Shown: piece by piece, positions 42,359 through 53,836 of the stretch
Position numbering within the stretch: the first letter of the stretch is position 1
Layout of the letters: every line of letters starts with the position of its first letter
Assembly (NCBI GenBank): GCA_032718475.1
Contig: JAUCBJ010001300.1
Span: 1 to 64,000, forward strand
Source of the DNA: Nemertoderma westbladi
Lineage: Eukaryota > Xenacoelomorpha > Nemertodermatida > Nemertodermatidae
Length of the DNA stretch: 64,000 bases
Direction of reading: 5' to 3'
The notes under the pieces: model-generated
What the model was told of the DNA's origin: nothing
The model's database searches: none
Seen by the model: the letters and a program-made list of their open reading frames with translations, nothing else
Position numbers and translations under genes: made by a program

Positions 42359-43095
42359 ATCAAATAATAGCCAAGGCGTATCGTGCGTCCTTAATTATTT
42401 AGTGCGTAGTGCGCACGTAATACATGTGCGCATTTGTTATTAGCTAATACGTGCTATCTAACATGTTAACTAGCACATGATCTGATCAGGTGTTAGTATT
42501 ACCTGTAAACGCAATAATAACAAATAATCACATACAATATAGCTATCACACTTGCGCACATGTTGGAAATTTTTGAATTCAAAATTCTAAAGGGCTCCAT
42601 AAGTTTTTGATACTTTGGTATAAATTGCTTCTAAAATAAGTGCGGGACTGTAGTTAGAATCATGTATCAATACAAATTGAATAAAATGTAGCCAAATGCA
42701 GAACTATAAGAACAAAATTTAGATTCAAGAAAGCGGAACTCGAAGTACAAAATATAGCCATGGGTGGTAGTCTACAGTAAGAACAAAGTCTATCTACAGG
42801 GTTACATACAGCTACGTTAAAGTTAAAGTGAAGTTCACTTACAGTACGTCATGACGAATAATTAAAGACCTGTTTATTCTACAGTACGTGGCAACATTTT
42901 GAGCAACTCTATCAGCAACTTAGTGAGCATGTCAGGTTGCCGATCAAGTTGCTCTATGTAAACGCGAAGTTTGTTGCTGTAAAAGATGCCTCATATAACG
43001 GAGACTAAAAGTTAATGTTACTCAAATTAAGTTGCTAGCTGATGACCAAGTAGTCCAAAACGTCCGGCAACTTAGAGTAACTTATAGCAACTTGG

Positions 43096-45190
43096 ACACA
43101 AACATTAAATGAGGGACAGATATTTATCAGCGCCACAAACATTAATGTGGGACAAACATTAATCAGGGGACAAACATTAATGTGGGACATAAACATTGAT
43201 GTAGGACACAAACATTAATGTGGGACATAAACATTGATATAGGACACAAACATTAATGAGGGACACAAACATTAACGAGGGACACAAACATTAATGAGGT
43301 ACACAAACATTAATGAGGTACACAAACATTAATGAGGGACACAAACATTAATGAGGGACACAAACATTAATGAGGGACACAAACATTAATGAGGGACACA
43401 AACATTAATGAGGGACACAAACATTAATGAGGTACACAAACATTAATGAGGGACACAAACATTAATGAGGGACACTAACATTAATGAGGTACACAAACAT
43501 TAATGAGGGACACAAACATTAATGAGGGACACAAACATTAATGAGGGACACAAACATTAATGAGGTACACAAACATTAATGAGGGACACAAACATTAATG
43601 AGGTACACAAACATTAATGAGGGACACAAACATTAAATGAGGGACAGATATCATTCATGAGGGACACAAACATTAATGAGGGACACAAACATTAATGAGG
43701 GACACAAACATTAATGAGGGACACAAACATTAATGAGGGACACAAACATTAATGAGGAACACAAACATTAATGAGGGACACAAACATTAATGAGGGACAC
43801 AAACATTAATGAGGGACACAAACATTAATGAGGGACACAAACATTAATGAGGGACACAAACATTAATGAGGTACACAAACATTAATGAGGGACACAAACA
43901 TTAATGAGGGACACAAACATTAATGAGGTACACAAACATTAATGAGGGACACAAACAATAAATGAGGGACACATATCAATCATGAGGGCACAAACATTAA
44001 TGAGGGACACAAACATTAATGAGGGACACAAACATTAATGAGGGACACAAACATTAATGAGGGACACAAACATTAATGAGATACACAAACATTAATGAGG
44101 GACACAAACATTAATGAGGTACACAAACATTAATGAGGGACACAAACATTAATGAGGGACACAAACATTAATGAGGGACACAAACATTAATGAGGGACAC
44201 AAACATTAATGAGGGACACTAACATTAATGAGGTACACAAACATTAATGAGGGACACAAACATTAATGAGGTACACAAACATTAATGAGGGACACAAACA
44301 TTAATGAGGTACACAAACATTAATGAGGGACACAAACATTAATGAGATACACAAACATTAATGAGGGACACAAACATATAAACTGAGGGACACATAACAT
44401 TCAATGAGGACACAAACATTAATGAGGGACACAAACATTAATGAGGGACACAAACATTAATGAGGGACACAAACATTAATGAGGTACACAAACATTAATG
44501 AGGGACACAAACATTAATGAGGGACACAAACATTAATGAGGATACACAAACATTAATGAGGGACACAAACATTAATGAGGTACACAAACATTAATGAGGG
44601 ACACAAACATTAATGAGGTACACAAACATTAATGAGGGACACAAACATTAATGAGGGACACAAACATTAATGAGGGACACAAACATTAATGAGGGACACA
44701 AACATTAATGAGGGACACAAACATTAATGAGGGACACTAACATTAATGAGGTACACAAACATTAATGAGGGACACAAACATTAATGAGGTACACAAACAT
44801 TAATGAGGGACACAAACATTAATGAGGTACACAAACATTAATGAGGGACACAAACATTAATGAGGAACACAAACATTAATGAGGGACACAAACATTAATG
44901 AGGGACACAACATTAATGAGGGACACAAACATTAATGAGGGACACAAACATTAATGAGGGACACAAACATTAATGAGGGACACAAACATTAATGAGGTAC
45001 ACAAACATTAATGAGGGACACAAACATTAATGAGGGACACAAACATTAATGAGATACACAAACATTAATGAGGGACACAAACATTAATGAGGGACACAAA
45101 CATTAATGAGATACACAAACATTAATGAGGGACACAAACAATAAACGAGGGACAGATATCAATCAAGGGCACAAACATTAACATGGGCAC
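43096..45190. repeat. 19-bp satellite array, about 2.1 kb, with higher-order breaks
   Basis: More than 100 units of ACAAACATTAATGAGGGAC. Two main variants differ at one site (GAGGGACAC and GAGGTACAC). At about 43105, 43630, 43950, 44365 and 45135 the array is interrupted by a longer variant unit (CATTAAATGAGGGACAGATAT, ending in ATCATTCATGAGGG or similar). This divides it into blocks of roughly 300-770 bp. Confidence 0.97.
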
Positions 45191-46405
45191 TATCGCCCTT
45201 CGCACTTAGTATGATTCATGTTACCACCCATACACATACAATATATTACAGTATTACAATTCTCATTACTGTCAAGCAATAAAATAACAACAATAAATAA
45301 TAACATATTAATCTGACCAAACCAATAAACTATGTTATTGCCAATTGAAGGAAAGGATCAGGTTACAGAGATGGTTTTTCTAACCAAAACAATAAACGAT
45401 GTTGTTACTAAAAAGGGAAGGAGTAGGAGTAAAAAAATGATGAACATGAGGGGGAGACAGGAATGGGGGGGGGGGGGGGGGTAACATGAATGGTGGTGGT
45501 AGGAGGTAAATTGAAAATATGGGGGTATAACAGCCGGGGGGGGGGGGGGGGGGGGGTAGCAGCAAAACAGGCAGCTGAACAACGTAACCGAACGTCGCTT
45601 TCAATTAATTTCCATCTAATTAGGAAGATGGAATGTATACAAAACGGCGGTACTTTGATCGAAGCTCACGTTCCCATGGTAGTATTTTTTCCAGTTAATC
45701 ACTTAATATCTGATCGTCTGATGGCAAGCATCACCATCGCTCATATTAATATCCATTGGCAACCATGGACCCCTGCCCTATTAATGTTTTGTGTCCCTCA
45801 TTAATGTTTGCGTCCCTCAATAATGTTTGTGTCCCTCATTAATATTTGTGTCCTGGCCGCAATACAAACCAGTATATAAATGATAAATTACGGGGTTTTG
45901 CCAGGCTATTGTTTCTGATTTAAGGGGTTTTACAGGTTGTTATTTCTGATTTAAGGGGTTTTGCCAGGTGGACTGAATTTCATATACTTGAATTTACGGT
46001 GTTTTGCAAGCCAATTATTGACTTGTGGGGTTCTGCCTCGAAGTGGGCATAAGTTACGGGGAACTGTCTTTGGCTTATAACTCAAAAATGGCTGGTAGAA
46101 AAGCTTCGGGGTTCTGCCAGACGAAAAAGCCGATATCGAATTACCCAAAAAGTCAAAAACATGAAAATCGAAAAAAATCGACTTAGGGGGTTCTGCCTTG
46201 AAGGTGACGGTAATTACCTCTGCCTATTGAGTAAGATGGAAATTAGGTTCGTAGAGGATTAACGTTTAATGGCACTAATATATATATATTGCATACCACA
46301 TGTCCAAGGAAGATCGAACAATAGGCTTGACTATACATAAAGTACTGTAGGTCGTGTAAAGTTCATTTTGTCTGTGTAATACTCTACAGTATTAATTTAT
46401 ATAAT
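45191..46405. other. Non-coding stretch with G-tracts and inverted satellite units
   Basis: 45466-45481 and 45537-45556 are long G-runs. 45782-45855 carries four units of the 19-bp satellite in reverse orientation (GTGTCCCTCATTAATGTTTG). 45890-46205 is a degenerate repeat around GGGGTTTTGCCAGG, recurring every 30-45 bases. 46285-46292 is a short TA run. No gene. Confidence 0.6.
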
Positions 46406-46856
46406 ACCCAATTGACAAAGGTAATTGGTTTTGCAGCGACATCCTATGTGACTATTTTCCCTTCCTTGGAGGGGTGTGTGTGTATTAGCATTTGATCGGC
46501 AGGATTAACCAGACTCGTATATCAACCTGGACCAGAGCCATTTCCCCTCCCTTGGAGGTTGTGTATCAGCATATGGTCTATAGGAACAACCAGGTTTGTA
46601 AATCACTCTGGGCAGCAAAGCTCAAAGCCAGAATATCGTTGCTAAGGCAACGTCCTATCAGAGCTTCAAGGTCCAGGTAGGTTACTAGCAGTGTAAGTAA
46701 TGGAGCTGACTGCTCACCGTATATTGACAGATATTGGGTTCACTGAAACGTTCATTCCAACATTGCATAATACTACAAATATTATACTGACTTATTGTTT
46801 GTTAATATTTTCACCAAGGGAGAAATATTTGGATAGCATTCTAAAAAATTTTTTTT
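46406..46856 (+). repeat. A1, left direct repeat of the DIRS/Ngaro-type element
   Basis: Starts ACCCAATTGACAAAGGTAAT, preceded by TAAT. It matches A2 (53289-53742) almost base for base; one seen difference is TTTGATCGG against TTTGCTCGG. It diverges just after an A/T run. Confidence 0.93.
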
Positions 46857-47185
46857 CATTATATTATACTTTGGTGTACATAAGCTTCTGTACTTTCATC
46901 TTTAACTTAATTACAGAATTATTCTTATTTCCGAAGTCTTTCGGTTGTTTTTTTTTTTCTCTCCTTACGAGTTACTAGGAGTTTTTAGTCGCGAAATATA
47001 AAATACATTGTTCTTGTATATAACATACTGTATGGTATATATGTATTCATACATATACCGAAACTCATGTTAATATGGTAATAATAATGCAATTATTTTG
47101 GCAACGGCTTTACTGCTGTTATATCTGTAAAATTACGCATCTATCTGTTTATCCGAATCCCTTAAGGCAGTAAGGGGGAGACAGC
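46857..47185. other. Non-coding part of the element between A1 and the 46-bp array
   Basis: AT-rich. I see no coding frame with motifs; the frame at 46700-46978 starts inside A1 and is low complexity. Confidence 0.5.
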
Positions 47186-48035
47186 CTATGGGCTTAGGCG
47201 GATGTCCGGATCCCTTTACGGGAGGACAGCCTAATATACAGGCGGATGTCCGGATCCCTTTACGGGAGGACAGCCTAATATTTACAGGCGGGTGTCCGGA
47301 TCCCTTTACGGGAGGACAGCCTAATATCTACAGGCGGATGTCCGGATCCCTTCACGGGAGGACAGCCTAATATCTACAGGCGGATGTCCGGATCCCTTTA
47401 CGGGAGGACAGCCTAATATACAGGCGGATGTCCGGATCCCTTCACGGGAGGACAGCCTAATATACAGGCGGATGTCCGGATCCCTTCACGGGAGGACAGC
47501 CTAATATCTACAGGCGGATGTCCGGATCCCTTTACGGGAGGACAGCCTAATATACAGGCGGATGTCCGGATCCCTTCACGGGAGGACAGCCTAATATCTA
47601 CAGGCGGATGTCCGGATCCCTTTACGGGAGGACAGCCTAATATACAGGCGGATGTCCGGATCCCTTCACGGGAGGACAGCCTAATATCTACAGGCGGATG
47701 TCCGGATCCCTTTACGGGAGGACAACCCAATATACAGGCGGAGGTCCGGATCCCTTTACGGGAGGACAGCCTAATATCTATAGGCGGATGTCCGGATCCC
47801 TTTACGGGAGGACAGCCTAATATCTATAGGTGGATTTTGTCCAGATCCCTTTACGGGAGGACAGCCTAATACTGTAATATCTATAGGTGGATGTCCATAT
47901 CCCTTTACGGGAGGAGAGCTTAATATCTATAGGTGGATGTCCGGATCCTTTCATGGGAGGACAGCTTTCAGGCTGATGTCCGGATCCCTTTATGGGAGGA
48001 CAGACTACAGGCGGATTTCCGGATCCCTTTATTCA
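47186..48035. repeat. 42-46 bp minisatellite inside the DIRS/Ngaro-type element
   Basis: About 19 units of AGGCGGATGTCCGGATCCCT followed by TTACGGGAGGACAGCCTAAT and a variable link (ATA or ATCTAC), which gives the two unit lengths. Units decay towards the right end. Frames across it are artefacts. Confidence 0.95.
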
Positions 48036-48161
48036 ATGAGAGCCTATTATATAACATGCTCTTAATACAAGGGCAGCATGTTGTCAGAAGCTAGGTATTA
48101 TATCTATTTATTTCTTTTTTTTTCCCCTTTCTTATGGATCATAATGTTATGCTGACTCGTT

Positions 48162-48261
48162 CCAAACACGAACGCGAGCAATTCGACAGACAATGGTGCA
48201 TAACGACAACGTTTGCATTATATCACTATATATATGTATTTCCACAGGAGATCGCTGTAAT
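48162..48261 (+). repeat. B0, extra partial copy of the B repeat before the RT gene
   Basis: Bases CCAAACACGAACGCGAGCAA through GGAGATCGCTGTAAT equal the last 100 bases of B1 and B2. It lies upstream of the RT ORF, where standard split-repeat elements have no B copy. Confidence 0.9.
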
Positions 48262-48264
48262 ATT

Positions 48265-48437
48265 ACTTACACTGAACTATTAACTCAATAGTGAATGACT
48301 CCTGTTCTACTAACAGTGATGGAGGGTAATATTTACAGTAGTTTATTGTTACTTACACTGAACTATTAATTCAATAGTGAATGACTCCAGTTCTACTAAC
48401 AGTGATGGAGGGTAATATTTACAGTAGTTTATTGTTA
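48265..48437 (+). repeat. 86-bp tandem duplication at the start of the RT ORF
   Basis: Two units of ACACTGAACTATTAAYTCAA ... CAGTAGTTTATTGTTAC differ at two sites. The first Met of the open RT frame (48381) lies inside the second unit, so the true start codon is uncertain. Confidence 0.9.
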
Positions 48438-50358
48438 CAGACACCGTTCTTTGCTCTCAGCAAATACTTTGAGATAAACACAGATATCCCAAACAGAGCT
48501 CCGATCATGACAACCTTAGACACAGCACAAAGGTTATATCCTTATGATCATGCAAGAACATGTGGTGAATTCTTAACCCTCTCAACACCGTCAACATTAC
48601 CCGCAGCTACATTGCAGGAATTCCTAGATTTACCGATTCATTCAGTAGAATATATGATAAACAAAGAACCAACAACCCCGATTCACATAGAAAATTTAAG
48701 GAAGGATTTGCAATATTACCCTGATCAACAACTTGTGGCAGAATTGCTCACACAGTTAACCAATGGTGTCAACATAGGTTACAATGGTCCCAGAGATAAA
48801 TTTATATTCCGTGAAAATAATAAGTCCGCACTTGATAATGCTCTACAAGTAGACGAGTTACTGACCAAAGAAATTAAATCTGGCTTCATCGAAGGCCCCT
48901 TCATCAATGTACCCAAGATAACAACATCATCTTCCCTTATTGTTGTAAACCCACTAACATTGAGTGCCATCAAAAACAAAAAGCCAAGGCTCTGTGTTGA
49001 CTGCTCACACAATCTCAAAGGGACATTAAATAGCTTTATTTCTGATGAAGATTCCACTGTGACATATACAACGATAGATGATATCGTGGATAGTGTCATG
49101 TTCTGTGGAAATCATGCTCTAATTGGAAAATTAGATGTCAAAGATGCTTTCAAAATCATCCCAATCTCAAAGAAGGATTGGTGTCTCCTAGGAATTAAAT
49201 GGCGAAATATGTTTTTTGTATGCATCAGATTAGTATTCGGATTAAGATCAGCAAGTCGCATATTTCAAAATTATACTACTCTAATAAAAGACACAATTAT
49301 TAACAAATTATCAATCCTTCCATGTCCTCCTAGCCAAAATCTCGAACTCGAAATAGACACAACAACAATGTTATCAGATATCACTAAGATTGATCACTTA
49401 CTAGATGACTTTATTATAACAACTGTTAGTATTCCAGAATTGGCCACATACACTTTCAATTTGATAATTGACATTTTCAAACACTATCACATTCCTCTAA
49501 ATACCCAGAAAACTTTCCCCCCCTGAACACCGGCAGACAGTATTCGGGATTGGAATAAACACCATTTCAATGAAGTTCTTTGTGCCAAATGACAAGCAAG
49601 GTACAGCCCTAGCAGAAATTCACCGATTTCAAAACATGGCATCAGGAACTATGATAAATAAACGTGAGCTTCAGAGCCTTATTGGGCTACTATCATTCAT
49701 CTCTAAAGCAGTATGTGCTAGTCGCACATTTCTTCGTCGCCTCATTAATGCAATATCAGTGTCCAAGCATCAAAAGATGATATGCATTCCAGGTAAGTTG
49801 CACCTCGACCTGGAATATTGGATATTTGCATTACACACATTACATAACTATCAAGCACCTTTACAAAACCCAACCATGCTGACTCCTAGCCAACACACCC
49901 TGTCAACAGATGCATCTGGGTTTGGTTTGGGAGGTATTTGTAATGAAGACTGGTTCTCAGTACGGCTACCAGAACAGATGACTAACAATCAATTATCAAT
50001 AGCAGCAAAAGAGTCAGCGGCTATACTACTCGCAGTTAAAGTATATGGGCGATCTTTTGGTGGTTCAAGGCTACTAATTTATAGTGACAGTGAGACCAGC
50101 ATACATGCATTTGCAAAGGGAACTTCCAATAAGCCAGTGCAGATGACACTGATTCGCCTACTTCTCCACACTTGCACAGAATACGGAATAATGGTATTCT
50201 GCCAGCACATCCCAGGACATGACAACATTGGTCCAGATCTCTTGAGCCGTCTCAGGATCAGCAAATTCAAAGCTTTGTTTCCAAAAATGAATGGAGACCC
50301 AACTCCTGTTCTTGACCAATGGTCCGAAATCAAACAAGCCATTTTCAATCCAGTATAA
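48381..50358 (+). pseudogene. Reverse transcriptase and RNase H of the DIRS/Ngaro-type element
   Basis: It copies the element RNA into DNA. The first frame (48381-49526, 381 codons) has RT motifs in order: RLCVDCSHNLKG, GKLDVKDAFKIIPI (first catalytic Asp), RLVFGLRSASRIFQNY and HLLDDFIITT (the catalytic DD pair with Leu in place of Tyr, as in DIRS-type enzymes). A run of seven C bases at about 49517-49523 coincides with a frame change. The protein continues at TVFGIGINTISMKFFVPND and the RNase H frame 49570-50358: STDASGFGLGG, AAKESAAILLAVKVYG, LIYSDSETSIHA and HIPGHDNIGPDLLSRL supply the Asp-Glu-Asp-Asp residues. The break may be a real mutation, slippage in this copy or an assembly error. 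No zinc-knuckle region precedes the RT. Confidence 0.9.
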
Positions 50359-50593
50359 AAATAAACATAGACAATGCTACAATGTCCACAAGTAAGACAA
50401 TGTATTTTATTTATTTTATATAAATATTTTTTTTCATACTTTATACCAAATGAAAACTATAGCTATCCCAAGGTGATCATCGTTTCACAGTCAACAATAT
50501 ATCTTAACATTTAGCGGTATCATGGTTCATGGTAAAATATCATGCATAGATAAGTAAATTTGTTTTCAATAAGTATATAAAATCTACAACATC

Positions 50594-50944
50594 ATGTCAG
50601 TTCCAGAGATAAATTATACCATTGGCACTATTGCATATAGAGGCGAAAACAACTCATGGTTGAGATTACAACTGTCAACCGAGGGTCCCATCTGGGAGGG
50701 CACAGAAGCCCCAAGTAGTGCATCACAATATCTGGTGTTGCATCATGGTGAGCAGGTAACATTCTCTGGTGTAGTATACAAATTAAATAAAGCCATCAAT
50801 AAGGATTTTATTCTTTTTATTCCGGTCAGAGCAACATCCCCTGAGCCACACATACAACCTGAGACAGCCCAAGAACATGAAATTACATTCATGGAGAAGT
50901 TTGTAGGAGTTTTGTTGAAGGCTCCTGTTCTATGGATGGGATAA
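50594..50944 (+). CDS. Small ORF of the DIRS/Ngaro-type element, possibly an OB-like fold
   Basis: 116 codons, unknown family. The pattern (IGTIAYRGENNSWLRLQL, then YLVLHHGEQVTFSGVVYKL, then DFILFIPVRA) looks like a short all-beta barrel such as a single-strand nucleic-acid-binding fold; this is inference only. Its stop overlaps the start of the next ORF by 13 bases (ATGGATGGGATAA). The two could therefore be separate proteins made by re-initiation or a single Gag-like protein joined by frameshift. Confidence 0.5.
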   Translation: MSVPEINYTIGTIAYRGENNSWLRLQLSTEGPIWEGTEAPSSASQYLVLHHGEQVTFSGVVYKLNKAINKDFILFIPVRATSPEPHIQPETAQEHEITFMEKFVGVLLKAPVLWMG

Positions 50945-51744
50945 CACAATCGAAAGGAAACAAACGCCAAGAAACACGATCGGACAAGGAAGTGCCTGGG
51001 GTATTGTCATCAACACGACCACTTGAAAGGGACACGGTGGATCAACTTCGCTTGCAGTACCGATATATCCCTCTAACTGAACTGGCTGAACGGCAAGAGC
51101 TGAATGGAAAATATGGGAAAAACGCAGAAGTAGAATCCACAGGGGGAATGTTGAACTGCTTAGCCCTACTTGCTAGTTATAAGAGTGCCTTCTATCCAGA
51201 AGAAGCACCAAAGATATGGACTTATTATCGGAACATGCTCGAGATAGCCCCATTATATTCACTTGGGTTTTTACTCAAGGTTGACAAAGACCATCGTCTC
51301 TATGTTGAAACCAATCAGGGAGGATGGGAGCGACCACCAACTATTCGCCATCCCATGCGATCAGACTACATGAACAGATGTCGAAACTGCGACAAGCAGC
51401 ATTTAGGCTCATGTTTGCCAGCAGAGGCATTTACGACGTCACCAAGGAAAACAAACCAGAGCAACTTCAAGAGGGGAGTTTTCTGCCACGGGTGTCACCG
51501 TGAGGGTCATTATCGCCCAGATTGCAAATCCAAAAACCGAGAGGATTCTGAATCACACTTCAAGAGGAGATATCAGGATGACTCAGACGATGTTAGAAGA
51601 GGTACAAATGACAATAGGTTCCGACATCGACTTCGGTACGATAATGAAGAGGACAATAATATCAACAATGCTAGGGAGAGGGTCCCGATTGTAAAATCGC
51701 TGCCTAAAAAAGCCTTAGGAAACCAATTTATTCAGCAAGGATAG
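50932..51744 (+). CDS. CCHC zinc-knuckle protein, Gag-like, of the DIRS/Ngaro-type element
   Basis: 270 codons. Two zinc-binding clusters lie at about residues 149-200: CRNCDKQHLGSC (Cx2Cx3Hx3C) and the canonical knuckle CHGCHREGHYRPDC (Cx2Cx4Hx4C). A very charged, Arg/Asp/Asn-rich tail follows. Such proteins package element RNA. The N-terminal part (LRLQYRYIPLTELAERQELN, then WTYYRNMLEIAPLYSLGF) is probably helical and is not recognised. The gene lies between RT/RNase H and the recombinase; in the DIRS-like elements I know of, the Gag gene comes first. Confidence 0.75.
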   Translation: MDGITQSKGNKRQETRSDKEVPGVLSSTRPLERDTVDQLRLQYRYIPLTELAERQELNGKYGKNAEVESTGGMLNCLALLASYKSAFYPEEAPKIWTYYRNMLEIAPLYSLGFLLKVDKDHRLYVETNQGGWERPPTIRHPMRSDYMNRCRNCDKQHLGSCLPAEAFTTSPRKTNQSNFKRGVFCHGCHREGHYRPDCKSKNREDSESHFKRRYQDDSDDVRRGTNDNRFRHRLRYDNEEDNNINNARERVPIVKSLPKKALGNQFIQQG

Positions 51745-51884
51745 TTTACCCACAAGCCTAAAACTGTTTAAATATATATAATCGCATCTATAAAAAATAG
51801 CATATGTTATTAAGTAGTTTACGAACTAAACTATAAATAGTTTATATATATATTGTCTACCAGCCATATGAAACATCCATCGCC

Positions 51885-52792
51885 ATGGAAATTCACCAAT
51901 CCTTAATAAATCAGCTTGTTGTTGATAGTTTTAGTCATAATACCCAAAAGAAGTATATATCAGCATGGTATAAGTACAAACTATTCTGCAGAATCGCAGG
52001 AAAAGCACATACTCCTGTTTGTCAAAGAACTCTGGAAACATTTATTCTTATGTCTCACTATAGTGGTCTGCGGGCATCATCTATACGGATGTACCTTGCA
52101 GGTATAATGAGTACTTTAATGAACATAGAATGCTCATCAGATATAAATATGGGACGGCTACAACATATTATACGAGGATGCGAAAGAGCCAAGGAGCTCC
52201 ATCTGTTGCCCGGCCTATAATGGCAGCCGACCTACACTTATTAATGCAATCCTTACCACAATTTTACAACAACCGTTTGCTTGATATACAAATGATGAAG
52301 GCCATTTTTACAATGGCTTTCTTCGCTGGCATGAGAGTGTCAGAATATGTTAATTTGACAAGGTCTAATATCGAAATGTCAATTAATTGCATAATCATAA
52401 CTCTGGACCATTCAAAGACATCACGTTCAGCTCTAAAGTTTCCCATTGCTAAGGTGGGTGGACCATTGTGCCCACATAATCGCCTGAAGATATACCTACA
52501 GTTCAGAGATCAATGCGGCCCAAACATATCCCCACTTTTTATATGGTCAACAGGTGAATCAGTTCAAGCCCACCACATTAATGGTGTTTTACGTAAAATA
52601 ATGGGACAGGGTTACTCCAGCCATAGTTTTCGTTCTGGGATGGCCACCACTGCCTCCAAGGTTGGTATACCTCCAAACACTATAAAGAAATTAGGACGAT
52701 GGAGAAGTTCTTGCTACGAATCCTACATAAGGCCATCAGACTACGAACTCATAAATGCTCAACGCGTTATGGTATCTTCAATCAATAACTGA
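51885..52792 (+). pseudogene. Tyrosine recombinase of the DIRS/Ngaro-type element, one frame break
   Basis: It joins the circular cDNA to the target. The N-terminal core-binding domain is in frame 51885-52220 (SFSHNTQKKYISAWYKYKLF, then SHYSGLRASSIRMYLAGIMS). The catalytic domain is in frame 52130-52792: FFAGMRVSEYVNLTRSNI (first Arg), an internal Lys region (LDHSKTSRSALKFPI), YSSHSFRSGMATTASKVG (His-x-x-Arg), LGRWRSSCYESYIRP (Trp in the second His place, then the nucleophilic Tyr). The two frames join near 52190-52215 (RAKELH against GAPSVARPIMAADLH), which needs one indel. All catalytic residues are present, so the break may be recent. Confidence 0.88.
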
Positions 52793-53125
52793 TACATGTT
52801 CACTGATCATGAACATAATATATGATTACTATTATTATTAGATATTATATATATCCTTTATTCGAAATTATATATAGTCATATATTATATCTTAATTTAC
52901 CTATACACAACAGCATGTATGTGTTGTATACGCATGAAAATATCGATTCTGAATTTATTCTATTAGAAACCAAAATCGCCATCTCAATTTGTAAGAATAA
53001 TAATAATTAATAGTGCCTCAATTTATTTTTTTTTTTTTTTCATGGTTGAAATAGGCATAGGAAGTGGTACTTGATCAGTGCGTTTCCGTATATCCACCTT
53101 CTGCCATTCTGATTGGGGGTTTCTT
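52793..53125. other. 3' untranslated part of the element before B1
   Basis: AT-rich with a T-run at about 53026-53040. No gene. Confidence 0.6.
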
Positions 53126-53288
53126 TGGGGGGTTGTTTTTTCCCTCTTCAGAATAGCAAACAGGATTACCTAACTAGGCTAGACTTCCCCAAACACGAAC
53201 GCGAGCAATTCGACAGACAATGGTGCATAACGACAACGTTTGCATTATATCACTATATATATGTATTTCCACAGGAGATCGCTGTAAT
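53126..53288 (+). repeat. B1 repeat of the DIRS/Ngaro-type element
   Basis: 163 bases, identical by eye to B2. It starts TGGGGGGTTGTTTTTTCCCT, ends GGAGATCGCTGTAAT and abuts A2 directly. Confidence 0.93.
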
Positions 53289-53742
53289 ACCCAATTGACA
53301 AAGGTAATTGGTTTTGCAGCGACATCCTATGTGACTATTTTCCCTTCCTTGGAGGGGTGTGTGTGTATTAGCATTTGCTCGGCAGGATTAACCAGACTCG
53401 TATATCAACCTGGACCAGAGCCATTTCCCCTCCCTTGGAGGTTGTGTATCAGCATATGGTCTATAGGAACAACCAGGTTTGTAAATCACTCTGGGCAGCA
53501 AAGCTCAAAGCCAGAATATCGTTGCTAAGGCAACGTCCTATCAGAGCTTCAAGGTCCAGGTAGGTTACTAGCAGTGTAAGTAATGGAGCTGACTGCTCAC
53601 CGTATATTGACAGATATTGGGTTCACTGAAACGTTCATTCCAACATTGCATAATACTACAAATATTATACTGACTTATTGTTTGTTAATATTTTCACCAA
53701 GGGAGAAATATTTGGATAGCATTCTAAAAAAAATTTTTTTTT
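53289..53742 (+). repeat. A2 repeat of the DIRS/Ngaro-type element
   Basis: Near-identical to A1. It is followed by a 94-base spacer (53743-53836, contains CTTCCGGCCTTGCGATTGG) not found next to A1. Confidence 0.93.
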
Positions 53743-53836
53743 ACCCTCTTCCGGCCTTGCGATTGGCCGTAGATGAACGATCTTAGACAGCACGCGTTTT
53801 CTGGTCTTACCTAGTTTCCTATCTTGTCTGCCCACC

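Larger units (their letters stand above)
39601..43095. other. Non-coding stretch rich in old repeats
   Basis: No gene found. It contains the inverted dispersed repeat 40465-40695, the duplication 41525-41822, a G-run at about 41897-41910, the repeat fragment 41985-42062 and the foldback 42172-42358. Confidence 0.6.

Noticed and set aside
43096-45190. CRISPR-like regular repeat
   Set aside because: Units are contiguous, with no unique spacers, and the genome is animal.
45358-45604. Pro-rich minus-strand frames
   Set aside because: They come from G-runs read on the opposite strand.
47188-47730. Gly/Pro/Cys-rich frames across the 42-46 bp array
   Set aside because: Array artefacts with unit lengths that change frame.
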